Source of the DNA: Balneolaceae bacterium
GTDB taxonomy: Bacteria > Bacteroidota > Rhodothermia > Balneolales > Balneolaceae
Length of the DNA stretch: 35,060 nt
Direction of reading: 5' to 3'
Assembly (NCBI GenBank): GCA_007123715.1
Contig: SKKO01000136.1
Coordinates: 1-35,060 of the forward strand
Shown here: positions 8,065-16,796 of the stretch, piece by piece
Position numbering within the stretch: position 1 is the first letter of the stretch
Layout: the number at the start of each line of letters is the position of its first letter
Program-made: the position numbers and the translations under genes
The notes under the pieces: model-generated
Databases searched by the model: none
What the model saw: the letters and a program-made list of their open reading frames with translations, nothing else
Told to the model about the DNA's origin: nothing

Positions 8065-9040
8065 TTCGCTGTAGTTTCTCCCAGATTTTCTCTTTTAATG
8101 TTTCCATGTTGTGCCCCGTTGCGGATGAAATTTCGACCATCTCAATATCATCATCAATCTCAACAGGAGTATCGAGCCGGAATCCCGGCTTTAGGTCCAA
8201 TTTAGTAATGGCAAGCAGACGCGGCTTGTCCAGCAGGTCCGGACGGTACGCTTTAAGTTCATGAAGCAGGGAATTATATTCACCGGCTATATCCGCAGTA
8301 CAGGCCACCATGAAAAGCAACAGGCTGTTGCGTTCGATATGTCTTAAAAACCGGAGCCCGAGCCCTTTACCCTCGTGGGCATCTTCGATGATTCCCGGTA
8401 TATCTGCCATCACAAAACTGCGATAATCAGATGATGTTACCACCCCGAGATTGGGTTCAAGGGTAGTAAACGGATAATCGGCAATTTTTGGTTTTGCCTC
8501 TGACATGGCTGCAAGTAACGTACTCTTGCCTGCATTTGGAAAACCCACTAATCCCACATCGGCAATCAGTTTGAGTTCAATTTCCACAGACCGTTCCTCA
8601 CCTTCTTCTCCTACTTGTGCATGCTGCGGAGTTTGATTGGTGGCACTTTTAAAATGCCAGTTACCCAGGCCCCCTCTTCCTCCCTTTGCAATCACCAGTT
8701 TTTGGCCATCCTCGGTAATTTCGCCAATACGTTCTTTCGTATCGGCATCGTATGCAATTGTGCCAAGCGGCACTTCAAGAATTTCCGGCACACCGTCTTT
8801 ACCTGTTTTTCGAGAACTGCCACCGTGTTCACCGTGCTTCGCTTTAATATACTTCCGGTATCGCAGGTCAAGCAACGTATTTAACTGAACATTTCCCTTT
8901 AACACTACATCACCACCCTTACCGCCATCGCCGCCATCGGGACCGCCTTTCGAAACAAATTTCTCCCTGCGAAAATGAGCCATACCACTTCCACCATTTC
9001 CTGCAGTAACATATATTTTTGCGTAATCAGCGAATCTCAT
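8042..9040 (-). CDS. obgE: GTPase Obg/CgtA
   Basis: Ribosome-associated GTPase acting in 50S subunit maturation and stress control. The 332 residues show the glycine-rich Obg domain (1-158, including GGPDGGDGGKGGDVVL and KGGRGGLGN) and the G domain. G1 is GFPNAGKST (166-174), the G2 threonines are near 192-193, G3 is DIPG (213-216), G4 is TKLD (279-282) and G5 is SSATG (305-309). There is no extra C-terminal OCT domain; the protein stops shortly after the G domain, as in many Gram-negative homologues. The ATG and the N-terminus (MRFADYAKIYVTAGNGG) fit the family. accD lies 57 bases upstream and dprA overlaps its end, so accD-obgE-dprA is a likely operon. Confidence 0.97.
   Translation of the reverse strand: MRFADYAKIYVTAGNGGSGMAHFRREKFVSKGGPDGGDGGKGGDVVLKGNVQLNTLLDLRYRKYIKAKHGEHGGSSRKTGKDGVPEILEVPLGTIAYDADTKERIGEITEDGQKLVIAKGGRGGLGNWHFKSATNQTPQHAQVGEEGEERSVEIELKLIADVGLVGFPNAGKSTLLAAMSEAKPKIADYPFTTLEPNLGVVTSSDYRSFVMADIPGIIEDAHEGKGLGLRFLRHIERNSLLLFMVACTADIAGEYNSLLHELKAYRPDLLDKPRLLAITKLDLKPGFRLDTPVEIDDDIEMVEISSATGHNMETLKEKIWEKLQRIEKEESL
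8053..8061 (-). promoter_or_regulatory. Strong Shine-Dalgarno-like AAAAGGAGG at the obgE-dprA junction
   Basis: Read on the minus strand, AAAAGGAGG lies inside the last codons of obgE and just downstream of the TTG (8064) that opens the dprA frame. It is one of the best ribosome-binding sequences in the window, where most genes have none. The next possible in-frame starts are CTG codons at 8037 and 8034, 15 or more bases away. Either the site serves a non-canonical start for dprA or it is a coincidence of an AGG-AGG (Arg-Arg) codon pair. Confidence 0.4.
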
Positions 9041-9097
9041 GTTTTGATTTTATAGGGATAAGATTTTGAGCTGATATAAAAAACAGTTCTCAATCGA

Positions 9098-9940
9098 TTA
9101 TTTATTTTTAAGTATCCTCAATAATTGAGAAATTTTCTTTTTGAGTTTGGGCCTCTTTACAATGAAATCAAGAAAACCATGCTCAAGCAGATACTCTGAT
9201 GTCTGAAAGTCATCCGGCAGGTCTCTCCCGATTGTCTGACGTATAACACGCGGACCTGCAAATCCGATCAGCGCTCCCGGTTCGGCAATATTAAAGTCAC
9301 CCAGCATGGCATAGCTTGCCGTAACCCCTCCTGTGGTCGGATTAGTCATTACAGAAATGAAGGGAACTTTTTCTTTTTCGAGCAGAGCGAGTTTAGCCGA
9401 TGTTTTTGGAAGTTGCATCAGGCTGTACACACTCTCCATCATGCGGGCTCCGCCCGACTGCGAAATAATAACCAGCGGGGTTTTTGTTTCACGTGCATGA
9501 TCAATGGCAATACTCAGGCGCTCTCCCACTACCGAACCCATGCTGCCGCCAATGAATGCAAAATCCATACAGGCAATGATTATATCTTGTTTGTCCAGCT
9601 TTCCGACACCAACACTGCAGGCATCAGATAAGCCTGTTATTTTCTGAGTCTGTTTAATACGTTCAGCATATTTTTTCCTGTCAACGAACTCCAGCGGATC
9701 CGTGGGCAAAATGTCATCTGCAATTTCTTTGTAGCTGCCGTTATCAAAGAGAAATGAAAAATATTCTTTACTGCCAATTCTAAAATGATATCCGCTAAGC
9801 GGATCTACCCAAACATTTTCTTCAAGTTCACGCCGGTGAATTGTCTCCCCGGTAACAGGGACTTTAATCCAAATGCCCTCCGGCATATCCTTTTTCTTGC
9901 TTGTTTGAATGTTGGTGTCTTTTCTTTTAAACCACGACAT
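9098..9940 (-). CDS. accD: Acetyl-CoA carboxylase carboxyltransferase beta subunit, zinc ribbon without cysteines
   Basis: Beta subunit of the carboxyltransferase that moves the carboxyl group from biotin-BCCP to acetyl-CoA, the first committed step of fatty acid synthesis; works with AccA. The 280 residues are full length, with the crotonase-like core including SGGARMMES (162-170), GGVTASYAM (204-212) and GFAGPRVIRQTIG (226-238). The N-terminal segment keeps the family framework (DMPEGIWIKVPVTGE and VWVDPLSGYHFRIG), but all four zinc-ribbon cysteines are replaced: Val27, Thr30, Asp46 and Ser49 stand where the CxxC-x15-CxxC residues should be. The gene is intact with good codon structure, so this is loss of the metal site rather than decay. 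It is followed by obgE after 57 bases. Confidence 0.97.
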   Translation of the reverse strand: MSWFKRKDTNIQTSKKKDMPEGIWIKVPVTGETIHRRELEENVWVDPLSGYHFRIGSKEYFSFLFDNGSYKEIADDILPTDPLEFVDRKKYAERIKQTQKITGLSDACSVGVGKLDKQDIIIACMDFAFIGGSMGSVVGERLSIAIDHARETKTPLVIISQSGGARMMESVYSLMQLPKTSAKLALLEKEKVPFISVMTNPTTGGVTASYAMLGDFNIAEPGALIGFAGPRVIRQTIGRDLPDDFQTSEYLLEHGFLDFIVKRPKLKKKISQLLRILKNK

Positions 9941-9981
9941 ATTTGAAAATTTTATTTCAGAACATTTAAAAATAACGAATA

Positions 9982-10025
9982 AAGCCCGAAGCCAAAATCA
10001 TTATTCAAAAAAATTAGGCGGGCTT
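9982..10025 (-). terminator. Inverted repeat upstream of accD, weak terminator candidate
   Basis: AAGCCCG (9982-9988) pairs perfectly with CGGGCTT (10019-10025) across a 30-base AT-rich loop. On the minus strand the right arm is transcribed first, and a T-rich run (TTATTCGTTATTTTT) follows the left arm. It could end transcription coming from tsaB before accD. The loop is longer than in a typical intrinsic terminator, so confidence is low. Confidence 0.3.
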
Positions 10026-10296
10026 ATTATTAAATAAAAGGTATTCTTATGATTTTCCCAACTGGCATTCCGATGGGGAATGGATAGATCTGAAAAGGCC
10101 GAATATGAAGGAATAAAGTATCCATCAGAAATGGCTTACCCGTACCATCCTTTTCCCACCATATATCATTTTGATGTTTCAGGGCGGATCTGTGGGAGTT
10201 TTCTTCAATGTTTTCTGATGTCTGAATAATAAGCGGTCTTCGATTTACATCATTCCGTTTCTGCACCTTGCAATCAATGTTCCATTCTTAACCGGG

Positions 10297-10555
10297 ATGC
10301 TTTTTGCAAAATCTGTGGCAGAACCAAATAAACCATTCCTTATAGCCGGGAGCCTGCAGCCCCGTTTCAGAGCATGGGATCACACTAAAGGTTACAATTT
10401 ATTGAGTAGCCGTGCCTCCACACAAGCAGGCAATTCCAAACGATGAAATAGAAAAAAGTTTAAAAAAGAAAGGAGAGCATATATCCGGGCACGGGATTAC
10501 GTTGATAGATTTCCCCGAAATCAAACAACGTTCGTATTATTCAGCTGGCTCATAG
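10297..10555 (+). pseudogene. Decayed coding-like stretch between accD and tsaB
   Basis: The 580-base gap 9941-10520 contains no intact gene, but the plus strand has overlapping short frames that read like protein. From ATG 10297 a 49-residue frame reads MLFAKSVAEPNKPFLIAGSL and onward to a stop at 10444. In another frame, from GTG 10412 to a stop at 10553, it reads PNDEIEKSLKKKGEHISGHG and then ITLIDFPEIKQ. Joined by one frameshift they weakly resemble the C-terminal part of a gamma-glutamyltranspeptidase-type Ntn hydrolase (a kPfl-x-GS segment, later an acidic helix and GH motif). Further left, about 10046-10112 also has a protein-like frame (NWHSDGEWIDLKRPNM). The plus orientation opposes the neighbours. 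I read a gene remnant; the identity is a weak guess. Confidence 0.25.
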
Positions 10556-11192
10556 TCAGATAATCAGGCTCAAACTGTTCGACATCTTCTCTTTTAAAAA
10601 GAGGTTTAATCAGTGCATGGTTCCATCCCAGCAAAAGATTTTTTGCACTAATGGCTTCCGTTCCATGCAGTTTACAGATACCAGAGATCTCAGGGCTCAG
10701 CCGTTCCCAGCCGGTTCCAATAATGATGTCATCCTGGTCAAATTCTTTTTCAAGTCCGGCAATTTGCCGAACAGCCGGATCCGAAATCTCCACTGCCACA
10801 TCTGATTTCTTGACAATTTTTTGATAATAAAGATGCTCCCGCCTTGCATCTATTACTGAATGAATGGTGCCTTCACATGAATCAATATAGGGTATTGCAA
10901 AACTGAGGAGTGTTGGCAGGGTGTAAAGCGGAACTTTTTGGCGGAAAAGCAGCCCCTTAATCGCTGCAGCCCCGATTCTCAAACCGGTGTACGAGCCCGG
11001 CCCATTACTGAAAAGTACTGCTTCCAGATCAGGAATACCGGCATCGTAACGGTCTAAAAGTTCCTGTATAAATGTGAAGGTTCGTTCTGAATGAACACCT
11101 TTACCCTCGATTCGTTTTTCTGCTACAACGGTCGGGCTTTGGGCAAGTGCAACTGAACAAACAGGCGTTGATGTTTCGATGGCCAGTATCAT
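10521..11192 (-). CDS. tsaB: tRNA threonylcarbamoyladenosine biosynthesis protein TsaB
   Basis: Partner of TsaD (and TsaE) in making t6A at position 37 of ANN-decoding tRNAs; an ASKHA-fold scaffold protein, not itself the transferase. The 223 residues start with the family N-terminus MILAIETSTPVCSVAL and carry the signature SNGPGSYTGLRIG at 62-74. Length is normal. The ATG overlaps the stop of the upstream DUF3857 gene by 4 bases (ATGA), so the two are translationally coupled. The 3' end runs against the decayed stretch at 10297-10555. No other t6A gene is in the window. Confidence 0.95.
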   Translation of the reverse strand: MILAIETSTPVCSVALAQSPTVVAEKRIEGKGVHSERTFTFIQELLDRYDAGIPDLEAVLFSNGPGSYTGLRIGAAAIKGLLFRQKVPLYTLPTLLSFAIPYIDSCEGTIHSVIDARREHLYYQKIVKKSDVAVEISDPAVRQIAGLEKEFDQDDIIIGTGWERLSPEISGICKLHGTEAISAKNLLLGWNHALIKPLFKREDVEQFEPDYLTMSQLNNTNVV

Positions 11193-13192
11193 AAACGCTG
11201 ATTTTCGATGAACCAGACATCATTACTCAAATCAACCCAGCGGGAGTACATACGCCTTAACTGGCTGTATACATCAGCAGGGAACTCTTTACGGTTGATT
11301 TCGATGTCAAATGAATACTCGATGGTATTGCGCTCTGTAAGATATTCCTCAAATAGACGCGCACCAACAAGGCTGGTCGACCGGGTTTCACCGGATACAT
11401 CAAACGTGAAGCCATCGGGCAGTTGAATGGTGTAATGGATGGAAAGCATTTCCGGTGCATCAAGGGTAATTGGCACCCTTCGTTCTGAGGATTCGAACGG
11501 ATTACGAAATAGATATCCCACAATCATCGGACGGAACTCTATTCCTTCACTAAATGTGATCGCATAATCGGGAATCGTAAAATTTGTCTCCACATTAACA
11601 ATATCGTTATCCTGGCCATCGATGGTAATTCGGTTCTGCTCCAGTACGGCATCACTGTAAACATCGAAGAAAGTATCAGCAATAATTTGGCGCAGTGAAG
11701 AACCACGCTCAATATTTTGGCGAATCTGCTGTGAGGGGTAACCCCTGGTTTCTGCTTCCAGTCGCCCGGTAAGTGAACCATTTCGTGTAAGACGCGCATC
11801 TACAAAAATATCAAGTTTAAAAACGCTGCGGTCGGGTGTTATGTCAATCCACTGATGTTCACTTTCCGTCAATACCATACCTTGTTCATTGTACGACTCA
11901 ACGGGAATGAGATTGGGAAGACTATGCGGAAAAGATGCATCCATAAAAAAGGTTTCACCTTCTAATTCGCTCACGATCAGCATACTATTAAACTGAAATA
12001 GCGATGGAAAAGATTTGTTGATGCGGCCGAATTCACGGGCTGAAAAATAGAGTGGCCTTGCATCAAGCCCCGCCCCTCTCAATAAAGTCAAAAGAACAAG
12101 ATTGATTTCAGCCTGTGTTGAAGGCTCTCCGGCAAGTACATGATCCAGGCTGCCATCTGCAAATACGGCTCTCCGGCCATCATATTGAACAGAACCATTC
12201 ACGGTTTTAAAAATATTTGTCATGGCTGCAATATCAGAAGCTGATTCTTCCGCAATTTCCCTGCCAAGCTGCAACAGCGTATCGTAATTATCGGTAAATT
12301 CGAAAGGATTATTATTCCGTAAAATCTGTGCAGCCACAAACTCCCAGCTGTTTTCAAGAGGCTGCCGGGGCTGACCAAACTCACTGATCTGAAATCTCAG
12401 TTTAGAACGGATGTCATCAATCGAAGAAACGTAACTCGATTCATCAAGCGCAGGTATATTTCCTGCACTCCATTTCTGAATATAAACCGGTTCCGGGCGC
12501 CGGTAAGTAAAAATCATTGGTACACTGCTCGTATCCACGCGCTGTTCTTCATATTTAAGATCGAATTCTACGTTTTCCTGCACTGTTTCATATCGTGCGA
12601 AGTTTGAATTCTGTAAATAGAGGGATGCCTGCCTGGTCGGCACACGGTGAGAGAAATGAAAATCCGGCAATTCTTCAATGTAACGCCTTTCCAGCGTGTA
12701 CTTATATTCAATGATGGATCCCTGTTTAACATCGGGCATTTCAAATTCAAGAATTTTGTAACGCGAATTTAAATCCACAATGCGTGTATCGTTTCGGTGA
12801 AGGTACCTGCGCGTCCCGTCCGGTTGATGGGTGATACCTTCCAGGTTCACAATCCGTTCAATATCATCAGCGAAATAAAACGGTATTCCAACCATTGCGG
12901 CTTCGGCAAAATCAAACGGATCATCACTGAAAATTTTGATGCGAACCAGGTAATCAATTACAGCCACAAGATTTCTGCCCGTTTCGGGAAGACGGACAAA
13001 TGACTGTTTTCTCAGGTATTCAAACGGAAAGGAATGATCCGGTTCGTGGTAAAATTCTTCATCCGGAATAACTCCAAAATGATCAAAGATCTGAAGTTTT
13101 TCAAGCTCCTCAAGATTTTGCTGAGCAGTGGCATCAAACAGATTACAGAATATAAAAGAGGCCAGCAGACCAAGCCAAAAAATGAACCTCAT
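11189..13192 (-). CDS. Exported DUF3857 / transglutaminase-like domain protein
   Basis: A 667-residue exported protein with a signal peptide (MRFIFWLGLLASFIFC, cleavage near DATA-QQ). The DUF3857 domain covers roughly residues 45-250 (EYKYTLERRYIEELPDFHFS), a transglutaminase-like core roughly 320-430, and a C-terminal beta-rich DUF3858-like part the rest. In the transglutaminase part the catalytic Cys position is Ser-Thr (GEPSTQAEINLVLLTLLRGAG) and the His position is FNSMLIV, so it should not be catalytic. This degeneration is usual in the Bacteroidetes members of this family. Periplasmic or surface location and an unknown binding role are likely. It overlaps tsaB by 4 bases. Upstream, 91 AT-rich bases separate it from pyrC. 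Confidence 0.85.
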   Translation of the reverse strand: MRFIFWLGLLASFIFCNLFDATAQQNLEELEKLQIFDHFGVIPDEEFYHEPDHSFPFEYLRKQSFVRLPETGRNLVAVIDYLVRIKIFSDDPFDFAEAAMVGIPFYFADDIERIVNLEGITHQPDGTRRYLHRNDTRIVDLNSRYKILEFEMPDVKQGSIIEYKYTLERRYIEELPDFHFSHRVPTRQASLYLQNSNFARYETVQENVEFDLKYEEQRVDTSSVPMIFTYRRPEPVYIQKWSAGNIPALDESSYVSSIDDIRSKLRFQISEFGQPRQPLENSWEFVAAQILRNNNPFEFTDNYDTLLQLGREIAEESASDIAAMTNIFKTVNGSVQYDGRRAVFADGSLDHVLAGEPSTQAEINLVLLTLLRGAGLDARPLYFSAREFGRINKSFPSLFQFNSMLIVSELEGETFFMDASFPHSLPNLIPVESYNEQGMVLTESEHQWIDITPDRSVFKLDIFVDARLTRNGSLTGRLEAETRGYPSQQIRQNIERGSSLRQIIADTFFDVYSDAVLEQNRITIDGQDNDIVNVETNFTIPDYAITFSEGIEFRPMIVGYLFRNPFESSERRVPITLDAPEMLSIHYTIQLPDGFTFDVSGETRSTSLVGARLFEEYLTERNTIEYSFDIEINRKEFPADVYSQLRRMYSRWVDLSNDVWFIENQRL

Positions 13193-13283
13193 ATATACAT
13201 TTCAAACGAAAATTTAGAAATCATGACCATTATTGTGAATGCAATAAAATAACCAATGCTGATTATTTATACCTTCGAAACAA

Positions 13284-14585
13284 CTAATTTTTTAGCGTAT
13301 TCACACAAAAAAGGCCTTTATTGTAAACTGCAATGGCACGGCCAGTGAGTTTTTCACCAATGTATGGTGAATTCTTTGACTTTGAACGAACCTCTCCGGC
13401 TGAGTAAATCCATTCTTCGTCTTTATTAAACAGTGTAAGGTTCGCTTTATTTCCTCTTTCCAAACGCGGTACATCCAGATTTAATATATTTCTTGGATTC
13501 TGCACCAGTTTTTCCAGGATTTGTGACAGATTAAGAAAACCCGGTTTCAATAATCTCTCTACACAAATGCTCCAGGCTGTATCCAGGCCAATAATTCCAT
13601 TTGGTGCATATATAAATTCCACCTCTTTTTCTTCTATGGAATGAGGTGCATGATCAGTACAGATCACATCAATCGTTCCGTCGGCAAGGCCTTCAATCAT
13701 GGCTTCAACATCGTCCTGAGTACGAAGCGGGGGATGCATTTTTACATACGTATCGAACTTACGGCGTTCCACTTCCTCATCGGTCAGATCAAAATGGTGT
13801 GTGCAAACTTCCGTGGTCACATTCAGGCCTTCAGCCTTTGCTTTTCGGACAAGATCCACAGCTTTTCTTGTACTGATATGAGCCACATGAATATGCCCTC
13901 CTGTAAATCCTGCGAGAAGAATATCCCTGGCAATCATCACTTCCTCGGCTATGGCCGGGCTGCCATCAAGGCCAAGCCTGGCCGAAACTTCACCCTCATG
14001 CATATGGCCGGGACGCGATAAATTAAGGTCTTCCTCATGGTTAATAATAGGAACTCCCAGCATCGAGGAATAGTCCAGGGCTACGCGCATTACCTGGGAA
14101 TTATATACCGGATCCCCATCGTCACTGAACGCTACAGCCCCTCCATTTTTCATGTCGGCCATTTCGGCAATGGATTTACCAGCCCGTTCTTTGGTCACAC
14201 AACCAATAGGATGCACTTCTACCAGCTGATTTTTGGACTTATTTTTGATGAATTCCACCACATCGCGCGTATGAATAGCCGGTTTGGTATTCGGCATACA
14301 AGCTACTTCGGTAAAACCTCCGAACATGGCTGAACGGCACCCTGTCTCAATAGTTTCTTTATGTTCATAACCAGGTTCCCTGAAATGAACGTGCATATCC
14401 ATCCAGCCTCCGCTCACATAGGCGCCATTGCCATCAAATACATTTTCATCTTCCTGCGTGTGAAGGCCGGAGGCTATTTCATCGATTACCCCGTCTTTTA
14501 TCCTTAAGTCGAGGGTTTCATCCCCTACAAAGCCATTGCCCACGGGTTTTACATTTTTAATCAGCAGGTTAGGTATCAAATTCAT
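13284..14585 (-). CDS. pyrC: Dihydroorotase
   Basis: Third step of pyrimidine synthesis: reversible cyclisation of carbamoyl-aspartate to dihydroorotate; cytoplasmic zinc amidohydrolase. The 433 residues match the long class I bacterial form. Metal ligands are visible: HVH in MDMHVHFREPG (His65, His67), the Asp of VAFSDDGDPV (about 155) in place of a carboxylated lysine, His183 in NHEEDLNL, His236 in HVAHIST, and Asp311 in the signature CTDHAPHS. The substrate-binding Arg lies in HFREPG. The ATG start fits; no Shine-Dalgarno sequence is evident. The gene stands alone with 132 bases to the small gene upstream. An allantoinase or hydantoinase is less likely because FREPG and DHAPHS both fit dihydroorotase. 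Confidence 0.95.
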   Translation of the reverse strand: MNLIPNLLIKNVKPVGNGFVGDETLDLRIKDGVIDEIASGLHTQEDENVFDGNGAYVSGGWMDMHVHFREPGYEHKETIETGCRSAMFGGFTEVACMPNTKPAIHTRDVVEFIKNKSKNQLVEVHPIGCVTKERAGKSIAEMADMKNGGAVAFSDDGDPVYNSQVMRVALDYSSMLGVPIINHEEDLNLSRPGHMHEGEVSARLGLDGSPAIAEEVMIARDILLAGFTGGHIHVAHISTRKAVDLVRKAKAEGLNVTTEVCTHHFDLTDEEVERRKFDTYVKMHPPLRTQDDVEAMIEGLADGTIDVICTDHAPHSIEEKEVEFIYAPNGIIGLDTAWSICVERLLKPGFLNLSQILEKLVQNPRNILNLDVPRLERGNKANLTLFNKDEEWIYSAGEVRSKSKNSPYIGEKLTGRAIAVYNKGLFCVNTLKN

Positions 14586-14717
14586 TTCACTATGATTGTA
14601 TTATATTTTAAGTGAAATATAGGCTGATTTAGGGGGAAAAACGATGCTGAGTTTCAGGCATTTTGCTGAATTCGATATTTTAACATTGCTTTAAAAATTT
14701 CAGATAAATGACTGAGT

Positions 14718-14960
14718 TCAGTCTCCAGATTCAACCTCCACATCGGCAACATAAAATGCTTCTCCGTTTCTCACATCCACTAATCCGCTCACTACTCTGA
14801 GCACATCTCCTTTCTTAAATGGAAGTTCAAATTGAAACGAATGTTCTGAGGCAGGCGCGGCCCCACCCTCATTTTCCCATTTAGAATGCTGTTCATAATA
14901 GCGAGCTGCGCTTTCAGGTACATTGAGTTTTATCTTGATCTGCTTTATCCTGGAATCCAT
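14718..14960 (-). CDS. Small hypothetical protein, 80 residues
   Basis: I do not recognise this gene. The 80-residue product is hydrophilic with no signal peptide or membrane segment. It opens with a beta-strand-like KQIKIKLNVPESAARYYEQH, has a loop rich in Gly/Ala/Ser, and ends with FQFELPFKKGDVLRVVSGLV followed by an acidic tail, which would suit a small beta-barrel fold. Amino-acid composition and ATG look genuine and no better frame overlaps it. It lies alone between pyrC and the PLP-enzyme gene, same strand, with 132 and 145 bases on either side. Probably a lineage-specific conserved small protein. Confidence 0.6.
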   Translation of the reverse strand: MDSRIKQIKIKLNVPESAARYYEQHSKWENEGGAAPASEHSFQFELPFKKGDVLRVVSGLVDVRNGEAFYVADVEVESGD

Positions 14961-15105
14961 TATCTCTGATTTTACAATTTTGATGGTTTACTTGTACCCA
15001 TATTAACGCACATCAACTTCCATTCATTCTCTTATACTATTTGGTACTAACTTGAATTTTCTGCTATTCAGAAATAACAAGCGGGTACTGATTTTATGTG
15101 ATATT

Positions 15106-16317
15106 CTATTGCAGCGCCTGATTCAGGTCCGCAATGATATCTTCAGCCGATTCGATTCCAACCGACAAGCGAATCAACCCGTCAGTAATGCCTGCCGATT
15201 CACGTATTTCAGGTTTAACAATAGCATGAGTCATGGATGCAGGATGCTGAATCAACGTATCAACGGTACCCAGACTTACAGCGAGTGACGCAAATTTTAC
15301 GCGGTTCATCACTTTTATACCGGCTTCGAGGCCACCATGCAGTTCAAATGAAATCATACCACCATATCCATTTATCATCTGCGTTTTAATAATTTCAGAA
15401 TCCGGATGGTTAGCTGACCCTGTATACCAAATCTGACTTATTTTTGGATGGTTGTACAAAAATTCAGCAACTTTTTTTCCGTTGATATTATGTTGTTTCA
15501 TCCGCAGAGCAAAGGTTTTTAAACCCATCAGAGTGAGCCACGCCTCAAACGGCCCCGCGATACCCCCAAAATTTTTGCGATACGTTTTGAGATCACAATG
15601 ATCAAAAAAACCTTTTCTCGCCACAAGCGCACCACCAATGAGCGTGCCATGACCGTTCAGGTATTTTGTAGTTGAATGAGCCACAAGGTCTGCCCCCCGG
15701 TTTAATGGACGCATATGCCAGGGTGTTGCAAACGTATTATCCACCATTACAAATGCACCTGATTTGTGTGCCAGTTTTGTAATTTGCTCTATATCGCATA
15801 CGCGCATGGTTGGGTTTGCAATACTTTCAAGGTATACAAGTGATATATCATCATGGTTTTTTAAAGCATTTTCAACAGCATCAAGGTCGTTTGGGTTTAT
15901 ATTCATCACTTCAATATTAAACCTCGGAGCATTTTCCTGTAAAAACTGCGACGTGCACCCATATAGTGTTTCCTGTGCCAGTATCTTTTTACCTGGTGCA
16001 AGTGCCATGATACCTGTGGTAATAGCTGCCATTCCTGACCCAAACAACATCCCTTCGGTTTTTTCACTAATGTCGAGGCCTTCCATATCGGCAATGATTT
16101 GTTCAGCAAGTTCAACAGTCGGGTTGCCCAGCCTTGAATAACTATGAGTTGCGGAACTGTCTTCATGCGCAAAAAAACGCCGGCCCTCTTCTGCATTTTT
16201 AAACGTAAATGTGGATGTTTGGTAAATGGGCATCACGTGCGAGCCATACGGATCATTCCGGGGATGATCTGCGCGAGCACATATCGATTCAAGTGTTTTT
16301 TTCTGTTTCAATAACAT
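15106..16317 (-). CDS. Cys/Met-metabolism PLP enzyme, probably methionine gamma-lyase
   Basis: PLP-dependent trans-sulfuration family enzyme; the best guess is L-methionine gamma-lyase (methionine to methanethiol, ammonia and 2-oxobutanoate). It has 403 residues from the ATG at 16317, which sits 7 bases after a GGAG; the ATG at 16323 is too close to that site. Family features are YSRLGNPT, GSGMAAITTGIMA, the PLP lysine in HSTTKYLNGHG (Lys218) and the C-terminal GLIRLSVGIE. LYGCT (Cys121) carries the active-site cysteine typical of methionine gamma-lyases, where gamma-synthases and cystathionine lyases usually have other residues. The 5' end overlaps the preceding Lrp/AsnC gene; regulation of a methionine gamma-lyase by an adjacent Lrp-family regulator is known in Pseudomonas (mdeR-mdeA). 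Cystathionine gamma-lyase or synthase remains possible. Confidence 0.85.
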   Translation of the reverse strand: MLLKQKKTLESICARADHPRNDPYGSHVMPIYQTSTFTFKNAEEGRRFFAHEDSSATHSYSRLGNPTVELAEQIIADMEGLDISEKTEGMLFGSGMAAITTGIMALAPGKKILAQETLYGCTSQFLQENAPRFNIEVMNINPNDLDAVENALKNHDDISLVYLESIANPTMRVCDIEQITKLAHKSGAFVMVDNTFATPWHMRPLNRGADLVAHSTTKYLNGHGTLIGGALVARKGFFDHCDLKTYRKNFGGIAGPFEAWLTLMGLKTFALRMKQHNINGKKVAEFLYNHPKISQIWYTGSANHPDSEIIKTQMINGYGGMISFELHGGLEAGIKVMNRVKFASLAVSLGTVDTLIQHPASMTHAIVKPEIRESAGITDGLIRLSVGIESAEDIIADLNQALQ

Positions 16318-16792
16318 TTCCATTCTCCGTCACCATAATTTTTGATTGCTCCTTAATAACCGAAAGCACAATACTGGTGTAAATACGTTCCACTCCCGGC
16401 ACCTGCGTCAATTTCTTTCTTAGAAATTGCTCATATTCTTTGGTATCCCTTACCACAACATGAAGAAGATAATCGTACTCTCCCGTGGTATTGTAACAGG
16501 CCAAAATTTCAGGCAAATTGCCAATGTGATTTGAAAATTCTTCCATCTCTCCAAGCTGGTGAACCGAAAGTTTGATTGAACAGAATACAGTAAGCCCTTT
16601 ATCTATCGACTTCCTGTCAATCCAGGCCGTGTACCCTTTTATAACCCCCTCTCTTTCCAGCCTCTTTACCCGTTCTAATGTTGGCGTGGTTGTAAGGCCA
16701 ATTCGTTTTGCAAGCTCGTTGTTTGTAATCCGGCCGTTATCCTGAAGAAGTTCAATAATTTGCCGGTCTGTTGAATCTAATTTAACAGACAT
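16289..16792 (-). CDS. Lrp/AsnC-family regulator, probably of the adjacent PLP-enzyme gene
   Basis: The 167 residues show a winged helix-turn-helix at about 6-55 (DRQIIELLQDNGRITNNELA, then TTTPTLERVKRLEREG) and a RAM domain at about 68-145, including the NTTGEYDYLL effector loop at 101-110. A 20-residue tail (IMVTENGNVIETEKNT) extends past the usual end. Its 3' end overlaps the methionine gamma-lyase-type gene by about 30 bases, so the two are co-transcribed and probably functionally tied: sensing of methionine or another amino acid and control of its breakdown. The upstream region carries a repeated AGAATATTAT site. It differs clearly from the Lrp gene at 2252-2728 and is not a recent duplicate. 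Confidence 0.93.
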   Translation of the reverse strand: MSVKLDSTDRQIIELLQDNGRITNNELAKRIGLTTTPTLERVKRLEREGVIKGYTAWIDRKSIDKGLTVFCSIKLSVHQLGEMEEFSNHIGNLPEILACYNTTGEYDYLLHVVVRDTKEYEQFLRKKLTQVPGVERIYTSIVLSVIKEQSKIMVTENGNVIETEKNT

Positions 16793-16796
16793 ATAA

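Noticed and set aside
10030-10266. 78-residue minus-strand frame in the accD-tsaB gap
   Set aside because: No family resemblance; it overlaps the decayed plus-strand stretch and has no convincing start signal.
11189-13192. Missing catalytic Cys and His in the transglutaminase-like domain as a novelty
   Set aside because: Loss of these residues is usual in the DUF3857 family of this group, so it is not specific to this gene.
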